From Iris pallida (lineage: Eukaryota > Streptophyta > Magnoliopsida > Asparagales > Iridaceae): a DNA stretch of 64,000 nt. Position numbers and translations under genes: made by a program. Where the stretch lies: contig JANAVB010031417.1 of NCBI GenBank assembly GCA_029216955.1, positions 16,141,555 to 16,205,554 on the forward strand, in the 5' to 3' direction. Below are positions 1-11,526 of this stretch, piece by piece. How positions within the stretch are numbered: the stretch's first letter is position 1; the number at the start of each line of letters is the position of its first letter. The notes under the pieces are model-generated. The model was given only the letters and a program-made list of their open reading frames with translations. It was not told the origin of the DNA and did no database searches.

Positions 1-2612
1 GCCGTCATCAAGCCTCGCTTCAACCTCTCAAAAGAATCCTGGCACTCTGCTGTCCAAGAAAATTGTATATCCTTGCGGGTTAACTGGGTCAATGGCGCTT
101 AAATTCGAGCAAAGTCTGAAATAAATCGCCGGTAGTAGCCGGCCAAGCCAAAAAAACTGCAAACTTCTGCCACTGTGCTAGGCACTGGCCACGACTCAAT
201 GGCCACGATCTTCTGGGGATCCACTTCTACTCCTCCTCTGGTGATGATATGACCCAAATACAAAATACGATCGAGCCAGAACTCGTATTTACTGAACTTG
301 GCATACAACTGGTGCTCTCTGAGAATCTAGAGGACAACTCGAAGATGCTGCTCATGCTCCGCCTCACTCTTACTCTAGATCAGGATGTCATCTAGGAATA
401 CAATTACGAACTGATCCAAATAAGACATAAAGATACGATTCATGAGGTCCATGAATACTGCCGGTACATTGGTTGCTCCAAATGGCATCACAAGGAACTC
501 CCAATGCCCATATCTCGATCTGAACACTGTCTTCGAGATGTCCTGCTCTCTGTCTTTGATCTGATGGTATCCTGACCGCAAGTCAATCTTCGAAAATACT
601 GATGTCCCTTTGAGTTGATCAAACAAGTCATCTATCCTCGGGAGAGGGTATCTGTTCTTGATTGTCACTGAGTTCAAGGTACGATAATCTACACATAATC
701 TGGACGTACCATCCTTCTTTTTCATAAGAAACATTGGGGCTCCCCAAGGAGATCCACTAGCACGAATGAATCCCTTGGTTCTAAGTTCTTCAATTATCTT
801 GTATAATATCTCTAGCTCTGACGGCGCCATCCTGTAGACTCTCTCCGACACTGGGGCTGTCCCGAGAATCAAATCGATAGTAAACTCGATCTCTCGCTCT
901 GGCGGCATCCCTGGAAGCTCTTTTGGGAAAACATCTGAAAATTCTTCAACTATCCGAGGTAACTGTACTACTGCTACTGCCATCCGCAACACTAGAGGAG
1001 AAGGTTCAACTTCGCCTCGGGAGAAGGAAAACTCCGGCTCGCCTGGAATGCTAAAAATAACCCTGCCAATGTGGCAGTCTATCCTAGCATATTGGTCCCT
1101 CAACCAATCCATCCCTAAGACCACATCATAATCGGCCATCGGGAACTCTATCAATCTAGCGGGAAATTCTCTACCGCTAACTACGACCCGACACGAGGAA
1201 AATACTCTATCTACTCCCACAAGTTCGTTACCAGTAAGTATATTGAGCCTTACTGATAATGACTCGGGCTCCAATCCTATCCGTGTCGCGAATCGTGCAA
1301 ACATAAATGAATGCGATGCACCAGAGTCAAATAATACTGAAGCTGGAAAGGTGTTGACGAGAATAGTACCTGCCACTACCTCACATGGTGCTATTCCTTC
1401 TTCTCCCATGGTCAAAGCCAGCACTTGACCATGTCCTCTGGGTGCGGGTCCCCTCTGCTGAAAATTCCTCTGCCTGCTCTGGATCAGGGCTTGGGCTTGG
1501 ACATACTGCTGCTGTCTCTGCTGCTGGAATGCCTGGGCCTGCATCGACAATGGCCTCAGAAACGGGTACTGCAGCTGCTGCTGGACTGGTGCTGGTCCTC
1601 TAACTGAAGGACTAGAGAAGGCTGATGAACTCTCCCTGTTTGGGCAGTTCCCAACCCTGTGGTCCGGGACACCACAAAGTAAGCACAAACCCTGTGCTCT
1701 GCGACACTCTGATACCACATGCCCTGGCTTTTCGCAGTATGAACATCCCACTGCGGAAGACTGCTTCTGCTTCTGTTGCTGAGGGTGCGTCGGAATAGAA
1801 TATTGAACCGACGTCACTGAGGCCACCCGCCTCGGAACTCCAATGGTCAAAGCCCTGGCTGCCGGGGCTGGTACTGATGACTGATTCATCTGGCCGTGAG
1901 ATCGCTTCCGACCTCCGGTCCTATCCATGATCCTATGGGAGGTATACACATGCTTCCGGGCTGCTCTCAACACTACATCAAAAGTCTGATGCTCAAACTG
2001 CTCCACCGCCAATAAAATCTCTAGGTGGAGCCCCTGCTGGAACCGCTGGGCTCTATCGAACTCGGTCACCACCAAGGTGGGAGCAAACCGACTAAGCCTG
2101 GAGAACTCGACCGCATATCCATCGACCGTCCTGTCCATCTGCTTCAGATTGGTGAACCTTGTCTGCAGATCGTAACGAGCTACAGCATTGAAGTACTTGG
2201 TCTGAAATCTTTCCCTGAATACTGCCTAGGCAATAGGGGCCACTAATCCAACGGCCTGTGCCGCCCACCAGCTGCGGTCAAGATCTAGTAACTGCAGGCG
2301 TACTACGGCCACCTTCTCGTTCTCTGGAGTCCTGGCTGCTTCTAAAATCACCTTTGTGTCCTGAAGCCAAGCATCTGCAGCGATCGCATCTTCACTGCCG
2401 TCGAAGAAGGGAGGGTTCAAGCGCTTGAAGCTGTTAGCCGCGTTGTTACCATGATGACCTCCTCTGGTCAAAGCGTCTGCCACTGCCTGGTGCAAGGCAT
2501 CTCCTCGACGATCCTGGGAAGCTAATAGGGACCTGATGAGACCCACCAAAGTGCCATCATCAGGCTCTGCAGGCTGGACGGGCTGAACTGGTGGCTCTCC
2601 TCCAGTAGACAT
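1..2612 (-). pseudogene. Element 1 gag-pol polyprotein, Ty3-gypsy, truncated by window edge
   Basis: One reading frame runs leftward from an ATG at 2612 and leaves the window at base 1. In order it shows a gag region (2612 to about 1760), two CCHC zinc knuckles (about 1665-1750; CSYC and CLLC starts), an aspartic protease with DSGASHSF (about 1308-1332), and a reverse transcriptase with FLDD (about 380-405), followed by the start of the RT-RNase H linker (KYEFW, GHII). Gag packages RNA; protease, RT and RNase H process the particle and copy it. The frame is closed by in-frame stops at 2226-2228, 375-377, 327-329 and 99-101, with no frame change between them, so the copy is dead by point mutation. 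RNase H and integrase would lie off the left edge. The order PR-RT with two knuckles and the resemblance to element 2 suggest a chromovirus, but the chromodomain is not in view. Confidence 0.95.
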
Positions 2613-2882
2613 GACTCTGGAGGCTACTCCTGAATGCTGGACTTGATCCCCAGGTTGCTGCTGGTCCGCGGGAGATGCTCCGCCTTGCTGATCGGCAGGT
2701 CCAAGAACAATGCCGCTGAAGAAGACGACATAGGGAACAATAAGGAAGGACCAGGACAGATCAACGATACAAACATGTGATCAAGTCAAGATTCTCAGGG
2801 ATTTGAAAATATGAGCAGAGATCAAGGGCGAGTACTGATTGAGACATCTATTCGGTAAACCCTCACATATCTTGATTTACAA
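2613..2882 (-). other. Element 1 untranslated leader between PBS and gag
   Basis: This stretch separates the primer-binding site from the gag ATG on the minus strand. It would be the 5' untranslated leader of the genomic RNA, where packaging signals usually lie. I see no domain in it. A second ATG near 2732 opens a different short frame. Confidence 0.6.
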
Positions 2883-2900
2883 GACCTGCATGGGCCACCA
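2883..2900 (-). promoter_or_regulatory. Primer-binding site, tRNA-Ile(AAU) type, element 1
   Basis: On the minus strand the 18 bases TGGTGGCCCATGCAGGTC follow the LTR end after a 9-base gap. They are the complement of the 3' end of plant cytosolic tRNA-Ile(AAU), which ends in ATGGGCC plus A plus CCA. The tRNA identity is from memory of the tRNA sequence; the perfect CCA-end geometry is seen. Elements 2 and 3 carry the same site. Confidence 0.8.
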
Positions 2901-3610
2901 CTAAAACCATGTCACATCCCAGAACCAGAATACTGGAGAGCGGGGGCAGACATAGCCAGCTACGTATATTGAAGTGCAACCCACCTCGCTATACGGTCAC
3001 GGCTGTCTAGATACATGAGGGTTTAACTACAAGCCAACAGTCTCTTATGGTCATGAACAAGCCTAATGTCTCAATCACAAGCAAGTAAGTAAGTGTTACA
3101 AGATGTAAGATCACCAAATATACAATAGTAAGGCATCCCAAACATTACATATTCAGCTGATCATGAAGCTAGTCGTTACAAAATGTCGGGACTAGCAAAA
3201 GTTTAGTCATACATGATCAACCCTAGGATCTGTTAATCATGTCACAACCCGTAGGCAGACAGTAAATAAAGGTACAACCGAGCTAATAAGTGCTCGTCGG
3301 CTAAACGCCTCAAAAGAATAATTTTTACAATAAAGTGGGAGAACAAAAAAAAATCCACTCGTTGCCAGGGTTACGCCTGGTGGTCACCATCTGACTGGAA
3401 GGTAGGTAGATCCTCTGGAGCTGCTCCGATATCTGGCCATACAAAACCAGCTGGATCAGACCCCAGAAAGAGCAAGTGCCACAAAGGAGGCTTCACTTAG
3501 GAACTAAAACCAGCATAGCACAATAGAATATTAGAGATAATAAATAAAGAACTGATAATAATAGAGATAACAACAGTAAACTGAGTACGAAGAAACCATT
3601 CAAGTAGCCA

Positions 3611-3972
3611 GGTCACAACCCTTAAACCAAACAAGGACCGGGGTTGCAGCCCTTCATCTGAATAGAAATCCGTCTCAAATACTATTGGTACAGTAAAGAC
3701 AATAAACGAAGAGAGGACACAGAACTGCTCCGGGAGCCAGGTTACAACCCTTAAACAAACAAGGACCAGGGTTGTAACCCTTCGCCTGAACAGAACTTGA
3801 CCCCTGATCTTTATTGCTAAGGCCAGTATAGATAATCATGGTATTAAGGTAAGGTAAAACATGACGAACATGGCATGGGGTTGAAATAAGACAATAAACG
3901 AAGAGAGGACACAGAACTGCCCCAGGAGCCAGGTTACAACCCTTAAACCAAACAAGGACCGGGGTTGTAACC
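3611..3972 (-). repeat. Three direct copies of a GGTTACAACCC stem-loop in LTR1
   Basis: Arms GGTTACAACCC and GGGTTGTAACC are perfect complements around an 18-19 base loop at 3740-3779 and 3932-3972. A degenerate third copy is at 3611-3652. The two good copies sit in a longer direct repeat of about 92 bp (3698-3789 and 3889-3981). The same hairpin occurs once in LTR5 (46762-46802) on the opposite strand. Confidence 0.8.
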
Positions 3973-4254
3973 CTTCGCCTGAACAGAACTGTACCCGCGA
4001 TCGTTATGGTTAAGGCAAACATTAATCACTACAACAAATAGGGCCTACAATAGCATTTTTTATAGCGTTCAAGTTTCCTCGCTATAGAATGTTATCAACA
4101 ACAACATTTTTTACGCATTACTATAAAAATGTCTATCTATAGCGTTTTCTGAATGCTGTAGAATGTATAACATTCATCTTTACAGTATCATCACAAAATT
4201 ATTTCTTTTCCCCAAAATTTTTATTTTGGCGCCCAACCCCCCAACCCGATTAAA

Positions 4255-4266
4255 GTGCCCAATCTG

Positions 4267-4299
<33 letters not shown>

Positions 4300-4792
4300 T
4301 AAACTAGCCCGAACTCTATTTTCTTTCTCTCTTCGAAACCCTAAATTTCTCTGAAACATAATTCTATCCATCGTGCGTCCCGTCGTGGCCAACCTCGCCT
4401 CCAAAGCTCGGTAAGCCTCTTTTCTTCTTAACTCTCATCTCATGATTTCTTCTCACGTCTCCTCATAAAACCTAGCTCCACTTCTATTCCTAACTCCCAT
4501 CTCATGATTTCTTCTTACATCTCCTCTTTTTATAAGGCTTTTGGGAGCAAAATCACAAAAAATATGTGCGATGCTCGATCGCGTTCGGTTTTCCTCGATT
4601 TTGTTATGTTTTGGCAAGATTGAAAAAAGCCCTAATTTTGTATAGGATTTGGTGCAGGTTGGAAGCTGGCTTGCGTGGAGCAGGATCTATGCAGCGAAGG
4701 ACATCATGTCCTGGACGTTGATGCTCAAGGGGGTAGAAGACCTCACGGACGCCGTTAAGATCACCACAGAGAAATATCAAAAGAAGTGTTAA
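4255..4792 (+). pseudogene. Unidentified spliced gene fragment inside CACTA1
   Basis: A CT-rich stretch (4266-4290) and an AAACCCTAAA-type leader are followed by a good donor (GCTCG then GTAAGC, 4411). A 246-bp intron follows, ending in GGTGCAG at 4657, and then an unusually GC-rich exon to a TAA at 4790-4792. One exon frame reads SWLAWSRIYAAKDIMSW and later ends EKYQKKC before the stop. The composition contrasts with the AT-rich surroundings, which suggests capture from a host gene. I do not recognise the product and do not know which frame is real. Confidence 0.4.
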
Positions 4793-7474
4793 TAGTGAAG
4801 CAACAATGATGGGTTCCTGGTGAATATGGGTATTTTAGCTGGCTTTTGCTAGTTGTACTTGATTATACTGGTTTTGCTAGTTCTACTGGATTTGATATCG
4901 GTTTGTGCTTAAAAACCAATATTGTTTGATATGACATCAAGTTTGTGGTTACTTGGTTGTTAGATTTTTACTGAAGGGCTCATAGAACATAAGTTTTTAA
5001 ATTTTAGTGTGAAACTATTTTCTCTTTTGAAACTATTTTCTTTAGCACTATAACTTGCAATTACACGATATTGCTTCAATGATTGATTTGTAAGTTTTTG
5101 TGGTGATGACTCTTTAGGATTAGTGAAGCTATTTGCTCTAACACTAGAAACTTGCACTGGTGCTTCCTGATCCAATGATCGATAGTTATGTCCTCAAAGT
5201 GTTCGAGGTCATGACTTTCTAGGAGTATGCAATCTGAAGAAGTAAATTACTTTAGCCATTTGTGCAAAAGCACGGATCCAAGGATCATATGATCGCTACT
5301 AAATGATGTAAAAAAACATATTCTGGGACAAATAAGTTACCACATGGTTCTATACATGTGAAATCTCCCTGAGATGGTAATGTCTTTTAGAGAACTATCA
5401 GTTCCTAGACCCTGGTTACAAAGACTTTCTGTGACGAGAACTATGTTTTCCATCTAGGCGAGATACAAGGCTTATAGATATCCCTACATATTTAAACTCT
5501 TCTCAAGTCTGGGATAATTAAGAGTACTTGAACTACCTTCTTACAGGAACATTGCTTGAGAATCTATTTCAAAAATTTCACACAAAAGAGGATTTTGTAT
5601 TGTGAAACTATTCCAATATTCCAATTTGTGTATGCAAAGATGGGTGTGAAGAGCTTAATCTGATAAAAGGATCTTCATATTGGTAGAACAAGAGATGAGG
5701 CTAAGTTATAACATCAATTGAGACGATATAGGCTTTCCTAGTTATAAAATGTTTGAAGAAAAAGGATAAACTTATAAGCTAAATAAAAAATTCAGCACCT
5801 AATATCCAATTATCTGCATATAACTGTCAAATCTTGCTAAGATGAAAAAAATTCAGCTTCAAGTACTTAATTACAGCATGTGAAACAAATTTGAGCAATA
5901 ACAATAGACTGATACTAGACTGATATTGTCCTCACTGAACAGCCTTTTATGAGAACAAAAAGAATTCAACCATTAGCATGACTAATTCCTCTTCACCTTG
6001 TATTACCTATATTACATAGACACTTTCAATTACAAGAACAGGTTCAATTGTTGCATTGGATCATGTGTGTATGCTTCTTCACTCCAATTGGACATGTTAT
6101 CAAGTATATCAGCTTTCTATCTTTCTACAATTGATATATCCATCTTTTCCCCACATAAGCTTGACTCAAAAATTAACATTTGCATATGCAATTGTATTTA
6201 GTATTGTATACATTACTAGAAAGAAAAAACACTCAATTCATCATGACTCGTGTCTCCCATATTATAAATAATGTAAGAACAATCCAAAATATACTAGGAT
6301 GCTTTTTAAACCAAGATAAAACTATAAGTTAACACAATGCAAAAACTGCAAACAAGATAGAATTATGAGGACTCCAATATTATCCACCTTCTTTTTAAGT
6401 AATTTATTGATATTGCTGTCTTTTTATTTGCCAATTTTGATGTTCGTTTAAGATTTGGATCCCTCGAATTTTGTTGGCGAATGTGTAGTTACCAGGAGTA
6501 TTCTGAACTCAAATTTTGTTGTCTTTTTATACCTTATTTTCTGTGTTTACACATATATATTCAATAACATTTACCAGCCTTACACAATTAGCTATTAATA
6601 TCCAGATCAATATAGTAATTCCAAGCTGTGGATGAGTTACTTTGTATATAATTATGTCGAAGAAATTCTATACTCATGCTTGTTGGTCTCTAGCGAATTT
6701 CTTTGCATTTAACACTACTTCGTACAATTGTGTGACATTGATGCAGGATAAAAGCTCACAAGTGGCTGACAAAATGCAATCTAAGTCACTATCTAGAAGA
6801 AATTTAAAACTCAGGCTGTTTTGATGTTGGGTTGAATGTTTCATTTGGTATCAGTTATATTCTGAGTACAAGTTTCATTTTTTTTGAGTATCAGTTACAG
6901 TTTTACTCATTTTTTACTTAAGCATATTTTTTACTAATCGTGGATTGTAGTTCATATTACTCCTTGTTTTCATGACCAATCCTGTGGCGAATAAAGTTAG
7001 GTATTGTATATGTCAAATTGCATTTTTTTGTATGCTTCCCCTCTTAGTCTACTATTTTTTGATGAATAAATTGAGTGGCTTCAGTTTGTATGGAAAATTA
7101 TGAAGATAATGTGTTCTCTTAGATGAAAAAAATTAGTTCTTCCATGTAGTTTCCTCTTGAAGGATGCAATCAGGTGGTCACCTATGAATCTAAAGTTTGA
7201 TTGTAACTTAAAGGATTTGTGCAGTAAAAAAAGTTGCTGGTCATATTTCTTAATGTTTTATATTTATCTCTTAAGCAATGTAATCTTATTACGATAAAGA
7301 ATTTTGCTCTTCACAAAGCTTTTGAGATTTAGACAAGATGACACGCTTTTTCTCTCTTATGTATTTTACCTTTTCCTTTATCTTTAGTTTGTGCACACAC
7401 ACATACACGCGTGCGCTTACACACATTATTTGATTGAGTGTCATCATAAATTTCTATTGCATTTATTCTTACAG
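4793..7474. other. CACTA1 interior, no gene recognised
   Basis: AT-rich sequence with only short open frames. I see no transposase domain, no strong tandem repeat and no further conserved exon. It probably holds introns and decayed parts of the captured genes. Confidence 0.5.
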
Positions 7475-7788
7475 GTATATGGCTAAAATTTTAGGAATAA
7501 GCGACCTTGATCCATTAAGATGGCCTAACTCAAAGTGGCACAATTTACAGGTGAGTTCATACTTACAAACTTATGGATGAAGCATTTTTGCTCTTAGAAA
7601 ATAATCACTGGAACACAATATCTTATAATATTGCTGATTACATGTTGACGTTTTTAGGTTAGATTGGACGAACATGGTTACAGGGATAGACCAGATAGGG
7701 TTAGTCTATGAGAAATTGACACTCCAGAAAGTCTTTTCGTCTTCCCTACTCCCAAGTTTGAAACGACAATGTCTTCCTAGATTTGTTG
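7475..7788 (+). pseudogene. Captured auxin response factor fragment (ARF5/MONOPTEROS-like), two exons
   Basis: Exon a (7475-7550) lies between an acceptor TTACAG and a donor GTGAGT and reads [19 protein letters not shown], the hallmark end of the plant ARF middle domain (Auxin_resp). Exon b (7658-7788) follows TTTTTAG and ends at GTAAGT. It reads RPDRVSL, then EIDTPESLFVFP, which fits the ARF5 style WEIETPESLFIFP. The intron falls just after LQ, where I expect it from ARF genes. ARFs are nuclear transcription factors that bind auxin response elements. Here the Trp codon before EID is a TGA stop, and the C-terminal part fits the family better in a shifted frame (SLLPSLKRQ), so the piece is broken. 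No DNA-binding domain and no PB1 domain are present. This is a transduplicated fragment within CACTA1, not a host locus. Confidence 0.85.
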
Positions 7789-7890
7789 GTAAGTACTTCA
7801 ACTTCACACTATCTGTAAGTATTTTAGTCTCCCAAATTGGAACACCATTAGTCATAAGTTTCCTATTTACCTAGTTCTCCTGTACATTAA

Positions 7891-8201
7891 GGCCTGGTTT
7901 GGTTCGCGGAATCATGGGATTAGGAAAGAAAAGTCATTACTTTTCCATGTTTGGGTGCCAAAGGAGTTGAGGAGGAAAGGGAAGTGCTTCCCAATGAAAG
8001 GAAAATTAGGGGGGTAAATGATTCCACCCATCCAAGGAAGGAATTATTTTCCCAACTTGAAATATTTACTTTTCTTTCTAATTTCCTTGATATTTCTAAA
8101 CATTGGAAAGGAAAATAAATGAGAATTATAATTTCCCAAAGGAAATGAAATATCAAGGAATTTATTTCCTTTCCATTCCCTTCTGCGAACCATACGAGGC
8201 C
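7891..8201. mobile_element. Tourist-like (PIF/Harbinger) MITE
   Basis: The ends GGCCTGGTTTGGTTCGC and its complement-like partner GCGAACCATACGAGGCC form terminal inverted repeats with two mismatches in the first 17. The 3-bp duplication TAA flanks it at 7888-7890 and 8202-8204. At 311 bp with AT-rich partly self-complementary interior it fits a non-autonomous Harbinger MITE, nested in CACTA1 about 100 bp after the ARF exon. Confidence 0.85.
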
Positions 8202-8426
8202 TAAGAACATGCAAATTATACAAGTACTAACTGAAGTGAGCATAACTGATAAATTATTTATGGGAAATATGTTTATTTTGGTGTTTCGTTTCTTATATTA
8301 TAATAAAATTAACTTTTTATATAAATGGATGAAACCAACACCACGTTTGATTGTTGTTGTCGATACTGGTTCTCATCGATAGTGTCATGTTCGATACAAA
8401 CACCAGGTTGAACCTTGCTACAATCA

Positions 8427-8617
8427 CTTTGGTTTTGTCTTTCTTTTTGGTCAATACAAGCTGTTATAGTCAGTAGTTTTGAAGTTGATCTAGTCATGAC
8501 TTTGGTCACTTTGGTTTTGTCTTTCTTTGGTTGTCTTTCTTTTTGGTCACTTTGGTTTTGTCTTTCTTTTTTGTCACTTTGGTTTTGTGTTTCTTTTTTG
8601 TTACTTTGGTTTTCACA
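8427..8617 (+). repeat. Minisatellite of TTGGTTTTGTCTTTC units in CACTA1
   Basis: Five to seven degenerate copies of a unit built on CACTTTGGTTTTGTCTTTCT, of variable spacing (about 22-34 bp). Open frames across it on both strands are by-products of the repeat. Confidence 0.75.
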
Positions 8618-9925
8618 AGAACAAAACATGTTATATTCATACTTTAATGTTTCTCTTAGCAAATATTCTTAGACAAAGCTCAATCACTAGATGAAGCATT
8701 TTGTGATTGTGGTTGAGAAAAAGAGGTTGCTTTGCTGGATAGTTTTGATTTTGAGAAGCTACCGAGACTTTTATTTTATAGGTTTTGAGGGTTTTAGAAG
8801 CGTACTGCTTGGAAAAAGACAAAAATTTCTTGAGAAGTTCTATTTTTTCACAAATATTTTAGGAGAGTGTAATAAGTATATCAAGCTAAGAGTTCTTGCT
8901 GGGATATGAGATTATTCAGGTGACATATATTGGTGCAATTAAGGGTTCCATTGTGCCAAAACTCTCTACTCTAATGTGTTCACCAGTCCAAAGTTCATAA
9001 CGAATTTCTTAAATAGTCTTTGAGAATCCGGGATTTGGGGAGAGAAAGATAATGGTGAATTTCTTTGCTCTTCATATGCATGTGCATTTGGTATCAAGAT
9101 CTACTAATGATTTTTTCTAATATTATGGTTAATAGTTAGAGGTTCATATTTATGGTTTTTATTCCATAAGAAATTAGCTTAGTATTAGCAATTGCTGCTG
9201 ATTTTGGAAAACTGAACTTATCAGGATTGTTTACTACTGCTTATCAAGACTGCTTTTGCGTATTCATTGAGAAGTAGCAGTAAAAGCTGTTTGGCAACAC
9301 TCTTAGTTCATTTCATGGTGTCAAATGTTTCTATCTAGTTGTCCCGAAGAAATTAGGTTCATTTCTATCTCTAGTCGAATAAATAAATCACAATTATAGA
9401 CACTTTTTCAGTTTCCTTCTTTTTCTTGCTGTCCGAAACACAAAATAGTTTTTGTCGTTTCTTCAGTTGAAGATAAATAAATCTTGTTCATCAATATATG
9501 ATCTTGTGTGAACTTATTTTTTATATAATAATGTGTTTTCTTCTCAATTTTGTGTAGGTTGGCGTATAAATTTTTGATGGTTGTGGATAGCTTGAAGGAA
9601 AGAGGCGATCGAGCTATTTTTTGGCCTACAAATATTTTGTAAATGGAATGGTTTATTTTGGACTACAGATATTTTGTAAATGGAATGGTTTATTTTGGCG
9701 TACAACTACTTTTTGTACATCTTGAATGTTTTAATGAAACATGTTCATATTTTGGCAAACCTTTCATATATCTTGATTGATCGAAATGGAAGTTGAGATT
9801 GAAATTGTTGAAATCAAAATTGCAATTTAGCATGAATTTCTATGGTTATTTGTATGTGATATAAAACATGTTATGAAATATGAAATTCTGCAGCATATAT
9901 AAAATATGAAATTCTGTAGCAGATT
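8618..9925. other. CACTA1 interior before the 3' subterminal repeats
   Basis: AT-rich. A duplicated stretch near 9640-9720 repeats ATTTTGTAAATGGAATGG. No coding domain is recognised; a possible acceptor (TGTGTAG at 9552-9558) precedes a short exon-like stretch. Confidence 0.45.
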
Positions 9926-10320
9926 TATAGCACTCAAAACGTCTAAATGGCCGCTATCACGATAGCATATGACGAACGCTATAATAAATCAAACCATCTA
10001 TAGCGTTCATGAACGCTATAATCCATCTACAATATTCACGAACGCTATAAAGCATCCACAGCATTCTCAAACGCTATAAGTAATCCACAACACCCACGAA
10101 CGCTATAAACCATCTACAACATTCAAGAACGCTATAAAGCATTCACAGCATTCACAAACGCTATAAACCATCCACAGCATACACGAACGCTATAATCCAT
10201 CGACAACATTCAAGAACGCTGTAATGTTATAGCGTTCACATGTCTTGACATACTATAGCGTGGGCAATTATAGCAGACAGAATATGCTATAAAAGGTTTT
10301 CCATAGCGTTTTGTGCTTGC
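9926..10320. repeat. 3' subterminal repeats of CACTA1
   Basis: Roughly ten copies of a degenerate unit with the core ACGAACGCTATAA(A/T), about 25-35 bp apart. In CACTA elements such subterminal repeats are binding sites for the tnpA-type protein. The same core occurs inverted at the 5' end (4062, 4138), so both ends could be recognised. Confidence 0.85.
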
Positions 10321-11091
10321 TATTGTAGGCCATATTTGTTGTAGTGAATAATCATGTCATGTCACAATCTTGCACAGGATCAGGATAAGACTAAGCTGGA
10401 ATAATCTCCATCCAATCAATCACGGCCAATCAAGAGTACGGCTTGATACTTTTAACTAACTAGGGTTATCACAGGCCTAGTTACTAGCAAGATGCAATGA
10501 GATTATCCCAACAGCCACAAGCCCTGCAGACCATCCGGTTATCCAGGTCGAATGTCCGTTTATGAAGAATGCAACACGTGACTGTGTGCTGGAAATGTGC
10601 CCTACTCGTCGGTAGGCTACAAGTCCACTTAATGCGTCTAGATAATGGGATTGCCTGTAGCTGGGAATCTCTTCATGTCTACTGAATTATTCTAGTTTAT
10701 TAGCCTTAGTCAATTGCAGTAGGTATCCCTGACCGTGGTACTCAGGGATCCCTATCCTAGACATGATGCAAGACAGTATTAGTTTATTTGTACAAACACA
10801 ATCGCCCACGGTGTCCAGGTCGTTCCTACTTGTCATGTCAGACTAGCTGTAGTAACAGCATGCCATGATATATCATGTCAGTTTACTTGTCAAGAGTGCA
10901 CCACAGCAGGCCACTATCGTGTTCTATTCTTACATTATCATGAATGAGAAAAACTTGCATAAAATAACTAATAACATATTCCTGAAGCCAAGAAAAAGAT
11001 CTACAACTTTCATGTTGGGAGTTAGGAGAAATTCTGGCCACAATTCAGCCAAATAGGACTTAAAATAGCCAAAAAAACAGCCAAAATAGGT

Positions 11092-11526
11092 ACTATGCAG
11101 CACTATTCAGCACTATGCGGCACTATTCAGCACTATACGGCACTCCCATATGCGGCTGGACACTATGCGGTACTATGCAGCACCCTTATGCGGCTGGACA
11201 CTATGCGGCACTATGCAGCACCCTTATGCGGCTGGACACTATGGGCACTATGCGGCACTATGCAGCACCCTTATGCGGCTGGACACTATGCGGCACTATG
11301 TAGCACCCTTATGCGGCTGGACACTATGCGGCACTATACAGCACCCTTATGCGGCTGGGCACTATGCAGCACTATGCAGCACCCTCATACGGCTGGGCAT
11401 TATGCGGCACTATGCAGCACCCTTATGCGGCTGGACACTATGCGGCACTATGCAGCACCCTCATGCGGCTTGGCACTATGCGGCTCTATGCAGCACCCTC
11501 ATGCGGCTGGACACTATGCGGCACTA
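11092..11526. repeat. 38-bp minisatellite in LTR1
   Basis: About ten head-to-tail copies of a 38-bp unit made of CACTATGCGG, CACTATGCAG, CACCCTTATG and CGGCTGGA, with minor length and base variation. It lies at the LTR1 position that corresponds to the quite different CAGCATGCGCCAG minisatellite of LTR2. Overlapping long open frames here are repeat artefacts. Confidence 0.9.

Larger units (their letters stand above)
4027..10346. mobile_element. CACTA1: non-autonomous CACTA transposon with captured gene pieces
   Basis: The ends CACTACAACAAATA and TATTTGTTGTAGTG are terminal inverted repeats. About 28 of the first 29 bases agree between ends. The 3-bp duplication AAT lies at 4024-4026 and 10347-10349, as expected for CACTA elements. 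Subterminal repeats with the core AACGCTATAA are dense at 9930-10320, with matching TATAGCGTT copies near 4062 and 4138. At 6320 bp it has no recognisable TNP2 or tnpA sequence, so it would need transposase in trans. Inside it are two ARF exons, an unidentified spliced exon pair, a MITE and a small minisatellite. Confidence 0.92.

Noticed and set aside
8309..8662. 117-codon Gln/Lys-rich frame on the minus strand
   Set aside because: Repeated NQSDKKERQ is the minisatellite at 8427-8617 read in reverse.
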